Made by a program: the position numbers and the translations under genes. Under the pieces are notes generated by a model. It was not told where the DNA came from and did not search any database. It was given only the letters and a program-made list of their open reading frames with translations. Below, in pieces: positions 29,859 to 38,091 of a stretch of 64,000 nucleotides of DNA. Source of the DNA: Streptomyces ficellus (lineage in GTDB: Bacteria > Actinomycetota > Actinomycetes > Streptomycetales > Streptomycetaceae); NCBI RefSeq assembly GCF_009739905.1, contig NZ_CP034279.1, forward strand, positions 3,038,001-3,102,000. Direction: 5' to 3'. Numbering within the stretch: position 1 is the stretch's first letter; each line of letters begins with the position of its first letter.

Positions 29859-30737
29859 TCAGCGCCCGCGGAAGGCCTCCACCAGGCGGGCGTAGCTGTC
29901 TCCGCCGTTGCCCTCGGCGGCGGCCTTCGCCATCAGCTCCCGGTGCAGCTCCGGCAGCCTCCCGTCGACCCCCCGCGCGTGGCCGGCGTGCAGCAGGTGC
30001 TCGATCGCCGCGAGCTGGACGTCGATGGTGGCGTCGTCGCCCGGGTAGTGGCCGGCGTCGATCTGCCCGGCGTACCGGTCCATGAAGAGGCTCACCGTCG
30101 TCAGCCAGCGGACCGCGACCGGGGTGAAGGCGCCCGCGGTCACCCCGTCGGCGCCGACGAGCGCCGTGGCGTGCAGCCAGCCACCGAAGACCGACCACAT
30201 CAGCCCCAGCAGTCCCGCGTCGTACAGCGAGGCCAGCCCGGCGTCCGCGCCCAGGTCGACCGGGTCGCCGAGCACGGCCAGGGTGTCGCGGTGCGCCGCG
30301 AACGCCTCCCGGGACCCTCCGTAGAGGAACATGCTCGCCCGGTTGCCCACGCCGTCCGGCGTCGTCATGATGCCGCCGTCCAGGTATGCGATGGAGTGCC
30401 CGGCCGCCCAGGCGGCCATCTCCCGGGCCTGCTCCGGCGATCCGGACGTCAGGTTCACCACGGTGCGGCCCGTGAGCGACCCGGCCAGCGGGTCCAGCAG
30501 CGCCTGCACGGCGGGGTGGTCGAGGACGCAGACGATCACGAGGTCGCTCGCGGTGACCGCCTCGGCGACGGTGTCCGCGCGGACCGCCCCCTCGGCGGCG
30601 AGGGCGTCGGCCTTGGCGGGCGTGCGGTTCCAGACGGTGGTGGGGTGACCGGCGGCGAGGAACGCGGCGGCGAGCGCGGATCCCATGCGGCCGAGGCCCA
30701 GGACGGTGACGGTGGTGTGGTCGGGTGTGCTGTTCAT
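29859..30737 (-). CDS. Imine-reductase-like NAD(P)-dependent dehydrogenase
   Basis: 292 residues. N-terminal Rossmann domain with VTVLGLGRMGSALAAAFLAAGH and the NADPH-type phosphate-binding NRTPAKAD. The C-terminal helical domain contains ASLYDAGLLGLMWSVFGGWLHATAL. Overall it resembles Streptomyces imine reductases of the 6-phosphogluconate/beta-hydroxyacid dehydrogenase superfamily. The Asp in SLYDAG lies where a catalytic Asp occurs in one IRED class. An IRED would reduce cyclic imines; another beta-hydroxyacid dehydrogenase activity is possible. It is transcribed divergently from a DJ-1/AraC regulator, 104 bases away, its likely controller. Confidence 0.85.
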   Translation of the reverse strand: MNSTPDHTTVTVLGLGRMGSALAAAFLAAGHPTTVWNRTPAKADALAAEGAVRADTVAEAVTASDLVIVCVLDHPAVQALLDPLAGSLTGRTVVNLTSGSPEQAREMAAWAAGHSIAYLDGGIMTTPDGVGNRASMFLYGGSREAFAAHRDTLAVLGDPVDLGADAGLASLYDAGLLGLMWSVFGGWLHATALVGADGVTAGAFTPVAVRWLTTVSLFMDRYAGQIDAGHYPGDDATIDVQLAAIEHLLHAGHARGVDGRLPELHRELMAKAAAEGNGGDSYARLVEAFRGR

Positions 30738-30775
30738 GATCGTCAGCCTCGCAGCGCGCCCCGGCCGCCGACAGC

Positions 30776-30808
30776 GGCAGGACTGCCCACCTCCGCAAAA
30801 TTCCTGCC
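30776..30808. promoter_or_regulatory. Inverted repeat in the IRED/AraC divergent promoter region
   Basis: GGCAGGA (30776-30782) and TCCTGCC (30802-30808) are perfect inverted arms, 26 bases from arm start to arm start, in the 104-base divergent region. TAGGCT (30829-30834), seven bases before the regulator ATG, may be a -10 giving a leaderless transcript. Spacing of about two and a half helical turns fits an AraC-type dimer or tandem site; this is inferred. Confidence 0.45.
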
Positions 30809-30841
30809 CGCACCCCGGGCGGGCCGCATAGGCTCGGCACC

Positions 30842-31873
30842 ATGAGCCCGGGGACCGTAGCCATCGCCGTCGTTCCCGACCCGCGCCTGGGCATATCGCC
30901 CTGGGAGATGTACGAACTGTCCATCGCGCTCGCGGTGTTCGGCACCCCGCACGGCGACCTCGCCGACCCCTGGTACGACCTGCGCCTGTGCACCACCGGC
31001 GGCTCCCCGGCCGGCCCCTTCTCGCTCCGGACCGACCACGGCCTGGACGCCCTGGCCGGAGCCGGCACCGTCATCGTCCCGTCGGTCCCCGACCGGGTGG
31101 TGGACGAGGGCGAGGACGTCCCCGCCGACCTGGTCGAGGCGCTGCGCGCGGCGGCCGCCTCAGGGGCGCGGATGGTGTCGCTGTGCACCGGTGCCTTCGC
31201 GCTCGCCGCCGCCGGGCTCCTGGACGGCCGCCGCGCCACCGCCCACTGGCAGCACACCGCCGAGCTGGCCGCCCGGTACCCGGCCGTGATCGTCGACGAC
31301 TCCGTCCTGTACACCGACGAGGGGACGGTCCTCACCAGCGCGGGCGCCACGGCCGCCCTCGACCTGTGCCTGCACCTGGTCCGCCGCGACCTCGGCGCCC
31401 GGATCGCCGGGCAGCTCGCCCGCCGCCTGGTGGTGCACGCCCACCGCGCGGGCGGCCAGGCGCAGTTCATCGAGGCGCCACTGCCGCCGGCGGACACGGA
31501 CAGCCTCGGCCCCGTGCTCCAGTGGGCCAGCGAGCACCTCGCCGAGCCGCTGACCGTCGAGGGCCTCGCCCGGCGGGCGCGGATGAGCCCGCGCAGCTTC
31601 CACCGGCGCCTCCTGGAGGCCACCGGCACCACGCCACTGAAGTGGCTGCTCCAGCAGCGCGTCGCCCGCGCCCAGCTGCTGCTGGAGTCGACGGACCTGC
31701 CCGTCGAGCGGATCGGCGAGGCCAGCGGCCTCGGCACGGCGGCGAACCTCCGCCGCCACTTCAGCCGGTCGGTGGGGGTCTCCCCCACCGACTACCGCAG
31801 GGCGTACCGCCCCCCGGAGAGGCCCCCGCCGCCGGGGGTCAGGCCTTCGGGGCCACCTTCGACAGGCCGTTGA
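30842..31873 (+). CDS. GlxA/FtrA-type transcriptional regulator (DJ-1/PfpI + AraC HTH)
   Basis: 343 residues. N-terminal DJ-1/PfpI-like domain (about 5-190) with the nucleophile-elbow-like LCTGAFALAAAGLLDGRRATAHW, and C-terminal AraC helix-turn-helix pair (about 225-320: MSPRSFHRRLLEATGTTPLKWL and ERIGEASGLGTAANLRRHFSRSVG). Such proteins activate or repress small-molecule metabolism genes; the divergent imine reductase is the likely target. Its 3' end overlaps the end of the convergent geranylgeranyl-reductase-family gene by 35 bases. Confidence 0.9.
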   Translation: MSPGTVAIAVVPDPRLGISPWEMYELSIALAVFGTPHGDLADPWYDLRLCTTGGSPAGPFSLRTDHGLDALAGAGTVIVPSVPDRVVDEGEDVPADLVEALRAAAASGARMVSLCTGAFALAAAGLLDGRRATAHWQHTAELAARYPAVIVDDSVLYTDEGTVLTSAGATAALDLCLHLVRRDLGARIAGQLARRLVVHAHRAGGQAQFIEAPLPPADTDSLGPVLQWASEHLAEPLTVEGLARRARMSPRSFHRRLLEATGTTPLKWLLQQRVARAQLLLESTDLPVERIGEASGLGTAANLRRHFSRSVGVSPTDYRRAYRPPERPPPPGVRPSGPPSTGR

Positions 31874-33131
31874 TGATCCGGTCCATCGCGTCGCCGCCCG
31901 TCGGGTCTGTCAGGTTCGCCAGCATCTTCAGCGTGAACTTCATCAGCAGCGGATGGGTCAGACCGCGCTGCGTGGCGATCTTCATGACCTTCGGGTTGCC
32001 GATCAGCTTCACGAACGCGCGGCCCAGCGTGTAGTAGCCGCCGTAGGTCTCCTTGAGGACCTTCGGGTAGTGGTGCAGGGCCAGTTCGCGCTGCGCGGGA
32101 GTGGAGCGGGCATGCGCCTGGACGATGACGTCGGCGGCGATCTGGCCGGACTCCATGGCGTACGCGATGCCCTCGCCGTTGAACGGGTTGACCAGGCCGC
32201 CCGCGTCGCCGACCAGCAGCAGGCCGCGCGTGTAGTGCGGCTGGCGGTTGAAGGCCATCGGCAGGGCGGCGCCGCGGATCGGGCCGGTCATGTTCTCCGG
32301 GGTGTAGCCCCAGTCCTCCGGCATGGAGGCGCACCACGCCTTCAGCACCTCGCGCCAGTCCAGCTCCTTGAAGGAGTCGGAGGTGTTGAGGACGCCGAGG
32401 CCGACGTTGGACGTGCCGTCGCCCATGCCGAAGATCCACCCGTAGCCGGGCAGCAGCCGGTCCTCGCCGGGGCCGCGGCGGTCCCACAGCTCCAGCCAGG
32501 ACTCCAGGTAGTCGTCCTCGTGACGCGGGGAGGTGAAGTACGTCCGCACGGCCACGCCCATCGGCCGGTCCTCGCGCCGGTGCAGGCCCATCGCCAGCGA
32601 CAGGCGCGTGGAGTTGCCGTCGGCGGCGACGACGAGCGGCGCGTGGAAGGTGACCTCGCGCTTCTCCTCACCGAGCTTGGCCCGCACGCCGGTGATCCGG
32701 CCGGTGCGGTCGTCGACGACCGGCGCGCCCACGTTGCACCGCTCGTACAGCCGCGCGCCCGCCTTCTGCGCCTGGCGGGCGAGCTGCTCGTCGAAGTCGT
32801 CGCGCTTGCGGACCAGTCCGTAGTCCGGGTACGAGGCCAGGTCGGGCCAGTCGAGCTGGAGGCGGACGCCGCCGCCGATGATGCGCAGGCCCTTGTTCCG
32901 CAGCCAGCCGGCCTCTTCGGAGATGTCGATCCCCATGGCGACCAGCTGCTTGGTGGCGCGCGGGGTGAGGCCGTCACCGCAGACCTTCTCGCGGGGGAAG
33001 GCGGTCTTCTCCAGGAGCAGGACGTCGAGTCCCGCCTTGGCGAGGTAGTACGCGGTCGTCGAGCCGGCCGGACCGGCCCCGACGACGATCACATCCGCGG
33101 TGTGTTCGGAGAGGGTCTGCTGCTCGGTCAC
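31839..33131 (-). CDS. Geranylgeranyl reductase family FAD-dependent oxidoreductase (MenJ-like)
   Basis: 430 residues. FAD-binding Rossmann motif VIVVGAGPAGSTTAYYLAKAG, family motif FPREKVCGDGLTPRA, and LLLVGDAGGLVNPFNGEGIAYAMESG near the C-terminal part of the FAD domain. The family saturates isoprenoid double bonds; its mycobacterial member MenJ reduces one isoprene of menaquinone. Streptomycetes make partly saturated menaquinones, and this gene sits between nuo and menG, so side-chain saturation is a reasonable inference. A role in other isoprenoid metabolism cannot be excluded. Confidence 0.88.
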   Translation of the reverse strand: MTEQQTLSEHTADVIVVGAGPAGSTTAYYLAKAGLDVLLLEKTAFPREKVCGDGLTPRATKQLVAMGIDISEEAGWLRNKGLRIIGGGVRLQLDWPDLASYPDYGLVRKRDDFDEQLARQAQKAGARLYERCNVGAPVVDDRTGRITGVRAKLGEEKREVTFHAPLVVAADGNSTRLSLAMGLHRREDRPMGVAVRTYFTSPRHEDDYLESWLELWDRRGPGEDRLLPGYGWIFGMGDGTSNVGLGVLNTSDSFKELDWREVLKAWCASMPEDWGYTPENMTGPIRGAALPMAFNRQPHYTRGLLLVGDAGGLVNPFNGEGIAYAMESGQIAADVIVQAHARSTPAQRELALHHYPKVLKETYGGYYTLGRAFVKLIGNPKVMKIATQRGLTHPLLMKFTLKMLANLTDPTGGDAMDRIINGLSKVAPKA

Positions 33132-33230
33132 GGCGGGTTCTCCCGAATACTCGAAATTGCGTACCGGACGGCACAGTACGTGTGCAGTCTATGGGGACGT
33201 GCTGATCACCGACCGGAAGGGCCCACCCCG

Positions 33231-33782
33231 ATGACCGAGCTGCTCCCCGCCGCCGTCGAGCCCGCCGCCGCAGCGCCCGCCGCCGGGCCGGCCGTCCGGT
33301 TGCGCGTGCCGACGGACGAGGACGCGTACGCCTGGCACCGGGTGTTCGACGACCCGGAGGTCATGGAGTTCTTCCAGGGCGGGCCGGCGGAGCTGTCGGC
33401 GTACCACGAGATCACCGCCCGGCAGCGCCGGCACGACGCCGAACTCGGCTTCTGCCTGTGGACGCTGCTGGACGAGGACGGCGAGGTCATCGGCTTCACC
33501 GGCGCGCAGCCGTGGCCGCGCGCCTGGGGGCCGGTCGGCGAGATCGAGATCGGCTGGCGGCTGGCGCGGTCCGCGTGGGGCAGGGGGTACGCCACGGCCG
33601 CCGCCCGCGTCACGCTGGAGCGGCTGCGGGAGGCGGGCGTCCAGCGGGTGGTCGCCATGGTGAACACCCGCAACGAGCGGTCGGTGGCGGTGACGCGGCG
33701 GCTCGGGATGACCCGCGCGGAGACGTACGCGATCCCCGGCAGCGGCGGGCAGGAGGGGTACTGCTTCCGCCTGGAGCTGTGA
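33231..33782 (+). CDS. GNAT family N-acetyltransferase (RimJ/RimL type)
   Basis: 183 residues. After an Ala/Pro-rich N-terminus, the acetyl-CoA-binding core is visible: IEIGWRLARSAWGRGYATAAARVTLERL (the R/Q-x-x-G-x-G/A segment) and VVAMVNTRNERSVAVTRRLGM. The ATG at 33231 is preceded by GGAAGGGCC. The start point lies 99 bases from the divergent GGR-family gene. It probably acetylates a small molecule or protein N-terminus; the substrate is unknown. Confidence 0.88.
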   Translation: MTELLPAAVEPAAAAPAAGPAVRLRVPTDEDAYAWHRVFDDPEVMEFFQGGPAELSAYHEITARQRRHDAELGFCLWTLLDEDGEVIGFTGAQPWPRAWGPVGEIEIGWRLARSAWGRGYATAAARVTLERLREAGVQRVVAMVNTRNERSVAVTRRLGMTRAETYAIPGSGGQEGYCFRLEL

Positions 33783-33802
33783 GGCGTACGCGCCGACCGG
33801 TG

Positions 33803-34495
33803 TCAGGCCTTGGTGCCCCGGTGCAGGGCGACGATGCCGCCCGTCAGGTTCCGCCAGGCCACCTTCGACCAGCCGGCCTTCTTCAGGAGCCCGGCCAGCG
33901 TCGGCTGGTCGGGCCAGCTCTGGATGGACTCGGCGAGGTAGACGTACGCGTCGGGGCTGGACGACACGGCGCGCGCGACCGGCGGCAGCGCGCGCATCAG
34001 GTACTCCTCGTACACCGTCCGGAACGGGGCCCAGGTGGGGTGGGAGAACTCGCAGATCACCACGCGTCCGCCGGGCCTGGTCACCCGGTACAGCTCGCGC
34101 AGCGCCGCGTCCGTGTCCTGGACGTTGCGCAGCCCGAAGGAGATCGTCACCGCGTCGAAGACGTCGTCCCGGAACGGCAGCCGCGTCGCGTCACCGGCCG
34201 TCAGGGGCAGCCAGGGGTGGCGCTTCTTGCCCTCGCGCAGCATGCCGAGCGAGAAGTCGCACGGCACGACGAACGCGCCGGAGCGGGCGAACGGCAGTGA
34301 CGACGTGCCCGTGCCCGCCGCGAGGTCGAGGACCTTCTGGCCGGGCCGGGCGCCGACCGCCTTGGCGACCTCCTTGCGCCACCGGCGGTCCTGGCCGAGC
34401 GAGAGCACGTCGTTGGTGAGGTCGTAGTTCGCGGCGACGTCGTCGAACATGGAGGCGACTTCGTGCGGCTGCTTGTCCAGGGTTGCTCGGGTCAC
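33803..34495 (-). CDS. menG: Demethylmenaquinone methyltransferase
   Basis: 230 residues, UbiE/MenG family. SAM-binding motif [17 protein letters not shown] and the family signatures [17 protein letters not shown] near the N-terminus and [19 protein letters not shown] in the middle; ends [15 protein letters not shown]. It methylates the naphthoquinone ring in the last step of menaquinone synthesis. It is 52 bases downstream of the amidohydrolase-like gene and mqnC, all on the minus strand. GTG start. Confidence 0.95.
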   Translation of the reverse strand: MTRATLDKQPHEVASMFDDVAANYDLTNDVLSLGQDRRWRKEVAKAVGARPGQKVLDLAAGTGTSSLPFARSGAFVVPCDFSLGMLREGKKRHPWLPLTAGDATRLPFRDDVFDAVTISFGLRNVQDTDAALRELYRVTRPGGRVVICEFSHPTWAPFRTVYEEYLMRALPPVARAVSSSPDAYVYLAESIQSWPDQPTLAGLLKKAGWSKVAWRNLTGGIVALHRGTKA

Positions 34496-34526
34496 GCGCC
34501 CATTGTGGCAGGCGGGCCCGTGCCGC

Positions 34527-34568
34527 CTACGCGCGCCTGTGGACGAGCTACGCGCGCCTGTGGACGAG
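34527..34568. repeat. Perfect tandem duplication of 21 bp at a gene end
   Basis: ctacgcgcgcctgtggacga plus g occurs twice head-to-tail (34527-34547, 34548-34568). The second copy contains the stop codon and last six codons (LVHRRA) of the amidohydrolase-like gene on the minus strand; the first repeats them after the stop. Twenty-one bases is seven codons, so readthrough would add LVHRRA and another stop. Confidence 0.85.
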
Positions 34569-35147
34569 CCGGCCGCCCACGACGGTCGCCACGCACGTGG
34601 CGGCGCCGAGCCGGACGAGCGCCGCCCGGTCGGGTACGTCGAACACCGCGAACCGCGCGGGCCCGCCGACGGTCAGCCCCGGCAGCAGCACCAGCGGCAC
34701 CGGCGAGAGGGACGGCGGCCCCGGCAGCTCCGGCGGCCGCTGCCCGACGACGAGCCCGGCCCGGCGCACCGCGTCCAGGGCGGCGCGGGAGCGCAGTTCA
34801 CCGGCGACGGCGACCGTGCCGTGGGCGAGGAGCCGCTTGACCCCGCGCCGGGCGCTGGCGCCCTGCCGCGCCGGGTCGGCACGGAAGATCGCCCGCGCCC
34901 GCTCGCCGGTGACCGGCCCGGTGCCGAACCGGTCGGCCTCGCGCGGGTCGGGGTGGTAGGTCAGCTCCAGCAGCTCGGGCCCGTACGGGTTGAGCAGCCC
35001 GGGCGTGAGGATGCCGGGCCAGCGCCGCACGCGCGCGGCGGGCCGGGCGGCGGCCAGCTCCTCGTACGGGCCGAGGGCGGCGACGTACGCGCCGTCGACG
35101 AGGACGGCGGAGTCAGGCGACGCCTCGGCGGCGTGGATCGTCAGCAC
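34548..35147 (-). CDS. Amidohydrolase-like (imidazolonepropionase-type composite domain) protein without metal ligands
   Basis: 199 residues. Start and end resemble the beta-sandwich composite domain of amidohydrolases: [30 protein letters not shown] ... [14 protein letters not shown] ... [37 protein letters not shown]. Where active members have the metal-binding HxH after PGL, this one has [14 protein letters not shown], and the TIM barrel is reduced to a short segment (about 75-145). It starts only six bases after mqnC and precedes menG, so it belongs to the menaquinone operon. Some futalosine-pathway organisms use an amidohydrolase-superfamily deaminase for aminofutalosine; this could be a degenerate relative with a structural or regulatory role. 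That is inference. Confidence 0.8.
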   Translation of the reverse strand: MLTIHAAEASPDSAVLVDGAYVAALGPYEELAAARPAARVRRWPGILTPGLLNPYGPELLELTYHPDPREADRFGTGPVTGERARAIFRADPARQGASARRGVKRLLAHGTVAVAGELRSRAALDAVRRAGLVVGQRPPELPGPPSLSPVPLVLLPGLTVGGPARFAVFDVPDRAALVRLGAATCVATVVGGRLVHRRA

Positions 35148-35153
35148 GCCGGC

Positions 35154-36353
35154 TCAGGTGGCCGGGAGCAGCTTGAGCTCGGGGTGGGCGGTGCCGCCGG
35201 CGATGGCGGTGGAGGAGATGTGGGAGGCGACGCGGTCGTCGACCGGGTCGTTCGCCGGGTCGTCGTGGACGACGATGTGCTCGTACGTCGTGGTGCGCTG
35301 CGCCGGGACGCGGTCGGCGGTGCGGATCATGTCGATCATCTCGCGCAGGTTGGAGCGGTGCTTGGCGCCCGCCGAGGAGACGACGTTCTCCTCCAGCATG
35401 ATCGATCCGAGGTCGTCCGCGCCGTAGTGCAGGGTCAGCTGCCCGATCTCCTTGCCCGTGGTGAGCCACGAGCCCTGGATGTGGGCGATGTTGTCGAAGA
35501 ACAGCCGCGCGATGGCGATCATGCGCAGGTACTCGAAGATCGTGGCCTGGGTGCGGCCCTTGAGGTGGTTGTTCTCCGGCTGGTACGTGTACGGGATGAA
35601 CGCGCGGAAGCCGCCCGTGCGGTCCTGCACGTCGCGGATCATGCGCAGGTGCTCGATGCGCTCGGCGTTGGTCTCGCCGGTGCCCATCAGCATCGTGGAC
35701 GTCGACTCGACGCCCATCCGGTGCGCGATCTCCATGATCTCCAGCCAGCGCTCGCCGGACTCCTTGAGCGGCGCGATCGCCTTCCGCGGCCGCTCGGGCA
35801 GCAGTTCGGCGCCGGCGCCCGCGAAGGAGTCGAGCCCGGCGGCGTGGATGCGGGAGATCGCCTCCTCGACGGAGACGCCCGAGATGCGGGCCATGTGCTC
35901 GACCTCGGACGCGCCGAGGGAGTGGATGACCAGCTGCGGGAAGTCCTTCTTGATGGCGGCGAAGTGCTTCTCGTAGTACTCCACGCCGTAGTCCGGGTGG
36001 TGCCCGCCCTGGAACATGATCTGCGTGCCGCCCAGTTCGACGGTCTCCGCGCAGCGGCGCAGGATGTCGTCCAGGTCGCGGGTCCAGCCCTTGGCGGTGT
36101 CCTTGGGCGGCGCGTAGAAGGCGCAGAACTTGCACGCGGTGACGCACACGTTCGTGTAGTTGATGTTGCGCTCGATGATGTACGTCGCGATGTGCTCGGT
36201 ACCCGCGTAGCGCCGTCGGCGCACCGCGTCCGCCGCCGCGCCCAGCGCGTGCAGCGGGGCCGACCGGTAGAGGTCGAGCGCCTCCTCGGGGGTGATCCGC
36301 CCACCCGCGGCGGCACGGTCCAGGACGGACTGAAGGTCGGCCTTCTCGGTCAC
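35154..36353 (-). CDS. mqnC: Cyclic dehypoxanthinyl futalosine synthase
   Basis: 399 residues, radical SAM enzyme of the futalosine menaquinone pathway. The 4Fe-4S ligands are C70, C74 and C77 (NVCVTACKFCAFY). Further family blocks are MFQGGHHPDYGVEYYE, ESTSTMLMGTGETNAERIEHL and FIPYTYQPENNHLKG. It cyclises dehypoxanthinyl futalosine to its spiro product. GTG start with AAAGGGACA upstream. It heads an operon with the amidohydrolase-like gene and menG. Confidence 0.96.
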   Translation of the reverse strand: MTEKADLQSVLDRAAAGGRITPEEALDLYRSAPLHALGAAADAVRRRRYAGTEHIATYIIERNINYTNVCVTACKFCAFYAPPKDTAKGWTRDLDDILRRCAETVELGGTQIMFQGGHHPDYGVEYYEKHFAAIKKDFPQLVIHSLGASEVEHMARISGVSVEEAISRIHAAGLDSFAGAGAELLPERPRKAIAPLKESGERWLEIMEIAHRMGVESTSTMLMGTGETNAERIEHLRMIRDVQDRTGGFRAFIPYTYQPENNHLKGRTQATIFEYLRMIAIARLFFDNIAHIQGSWLTTGKEIGQLTLHYGADDLGSIMLEENVVSSAGAKHRSNLREMIDMIRTADRVPAQRTTTYEHIVVHDDPANDPVDDRVASHISSTAIAGGTAHPELKLLPAT

Positions 36354-36409
36354 CGGGTGTCCCTTTCGACAGGGTTGTGGACGGACCGAACCAGCCTAAC
36401 GCCAGCGTC

Positions 36410-37051
36410 TCAGCCCCCGACCGGCGCACCCTCCACAGCCGCCGGGCCGGGCGCGTCGAGCGCCGGGGCGATGACGGCGAAGGCCCGCCCGGTCAGTTCG
36501 GCGGGGTCGTCGGCGCCGTCGCTGTCGGTCCAGCGCTGGAGGACCGTGTCGAAGGCGTTCAGCGCCATCGCGGCCGCCAGCCGCGGATAGAGGTCGGTGG
36601 CCGGGTCCAGGTCCAGCCGGCGGGCCAGCTCCGCCGCCAGGTCGTCGCGCCACTGCGCCTGGCGCTCCAGGAAGCGGGCGAGCAGGGCGGGGGTGCGCAG
36701 GATGAGCCGCACCACGCGCAGGGCCCGCTCGCCGTGGTCGCCGCAGGTCGCGAGGGGCACCGAGACGGCGTGCCGCAGCGCCACGGAGGGCGGCTCCGCC
36801 GCCGGGCGGGCCGCCAGCTCGGCGTGGATGTCGGTGCCCATGTCGGCCAGGAACCGGACGACGACGTCTTCCTTGGACGCGAAGTACCGGAAGAACGTGC
36901 GCTTGGAGACGCCGGCGGTGGTCGCGATCTCGTCGATGGTGACGCCGTCGAACCCCTTCAGCGCCAGGAGTTGGAGGGCCGCTTCGGTCAGCTCGTCCGA
37001 GACGAGCTGACGCTTGCGCTGGGCCAGCGTGGTTTCCGGGCGGGTGCTCAC
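36410..37051 (-). CDS. TetR family transcriptional regulator
   Basis: 213 residues from GTG 37051. N-terminal HTH: LTEAALQLLALKGFDGVTIDEIATTAGVSKRTFFRYFASKED. The C-terminal ligand domain resembles the MftR-like type (RLILRTPALLARFLERQAQWRDDLAAELARR). Upstream frame extension is not supported because it would cover the divergent promoter. It lies 92 bases from, and divergent to, an SDR gene, the likely target. No strong ribosome-binding site is seen before the GTG. Confidence 0.85.
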   Translation of the reverse strand: MSTRPETTLAQRKRQLVSDELTEAALQLLALKGFDGVTIDEIATTAGVSKRTFFRYFASKEDVVVRFLADMGTDIHAELAARPAAEPPSVALRHAVSVPLATCGDHGERALRVVRLILRTPALLARFLERQAQWRDDLAAELARRLDLDPATDLYPRLAAAMALNAFDTVLQRWTDSDGADDPAELTGRAFAVIAPALDAPGPAAVEGAPVGG

Positions 37052-37107
37052 GGGAGCAGCGTACACACCGACTACACACCATGCCCTGCATGACATCAAG
37101 TGCCATC

Positions 37108-37136
37108 TTGACACCGAGTGACACGGAGAGCAGTCT
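37108..37136 (+). promoter_or_regulatory. Promoter for the SDR gene, probably leaderless
   Basis: A perfect -35, TTGACA (37108-37113), then a 17-base spacer and CAGTCT (37131-37136), seven bases before the SDR ATG. The start point would fall at the start codon. The surrounding bases contain repeated TGTCA/TGACA elements (around 37090-37125) that could be TetR-family half sites. Confidence 0.5.
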
Positions 37137-37143
37137 GTGCCGC

Positions 37144-38091
37144 ATGACGAAGCAGCAGCGCTGGACCACCGACCAGATCCCCGACCTGACCGGCCGGGTG
37201 TTCGTCGTCACCGGGGCCAACAGCGGCCTCGGGCTGGCGACCACCCGGGCACTCGCCCGCCGGGGCGGGCACGTGATCCTCGCCGTGCGCGACGAGGGCA
37301 GGGGCCGCCGCGCGGCGGCGGACGTGACGGCCGGCCTGCCGGACGCCCGCCTGGAGGTACGCCGGCTCGACCTGGCCGACCTCGACTCGGTGCACGCCTT
37401 CGCCGGCGCGCTGCGCGCCGACCACCCACGGCTGGACGTGCTCGTCAACAACGCGGGCGTGATGGCCCCGCCCCGCTCGTTGAGCGCCCAGGGACACGAG
37501 CTGCAGTTCGCCGCCAACCACCTCGGGCACTTCGCGCTGACCGGGCTGCTGCTCGACAAGCTGGGCGCCGGGCGGGACCCCCGGGTGGTGACGGTGAGTT
37601 CGGCCAACCACCGGCAGGGGCGCCTGTTCTTCGACGACCTCTCCGGCGAACGCGCGTACTCCCCCATGGGGTTCTACAACCAGTCGAAGCTCGCCAACGC
37701 GGTCTTCGGCCACGAGCTGCACCGGCGGCTGACCGCTGCCGGCAGCCCGGTGCGCAGCCTGCTCGCCCACCCCGGCTACACCTCGACCGGCCTCCAGCGG
37801 GGCACGCCCGTCCCGATGGTGCGCTGGCTGTTCGGCGGCGTCCTGCTGCCCCTCGCCCAGTCCCCCGACCGGGGCGCGCTGCCGCAGCTGTACGCGGCGA
37901 CCGACCCGCGCGCGGAGGGCGGCGCGTTCATCGGGCCGGACGGCCCCGGCGAGCTGCGCGGGGCCCCCGTGCCGGTACCGCTGGCCCCACGGGCGGCCGA
38001 CGCGGGGACGGGCGCCCGGCTGTGGGAGGTGTCGGAGGGGCTGACCGGCGTACGGTTCGCGCTCCCGAGCCGCTCAGCCGGACTTGCGTAG
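37144..38091 (+). CDS. Short-chain dehydrogenase/reductase
   Basis: 315 residues, SDR of the retinol-dehydrogenase/WW-oxidoreductase-like type. Cofactor motif VTGANSGLGLATTRALARRG, DLADLDSV, NNAG, catalytic Ser in VTVSSANH and Y-x-x-x-K in FYNQSKLAN. ATG 37144 fits both the promoter and the absence of a leader. The substrate is unknown; the divergent TetR gene suggests induction by a small molecule. Its end overlaps the convergent kinase gene by 18 bases. Confidence 0.9.
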   Translation: MTKQQRWTTDQIPDLTGRVFVVTGANSGLGLATTRALARRGGHVILAVRDEGRGRRAAADVTAGLPDARLEVRRLDLADLDSVHAFAGALRADHPRLDVLVNNAGVMAPPRSLSAQGHELQFAANHLGHFALTGLLLDKLGAGRDPRVVTVSSANHRQGRLFFDDLSGERAYSPMGFYNQSKLANAVFGHELHRRLTAAGSPVRSLLAHPGYTSTGLQRGTPVPMVRWLFGGVLLPLAQSPDRGALPQLYAATDPRAEGGAFIGPDGPGELRGAPVPVPLAPRAADAGTGARLWEVSEGLTGVRFALPSRSAGLA

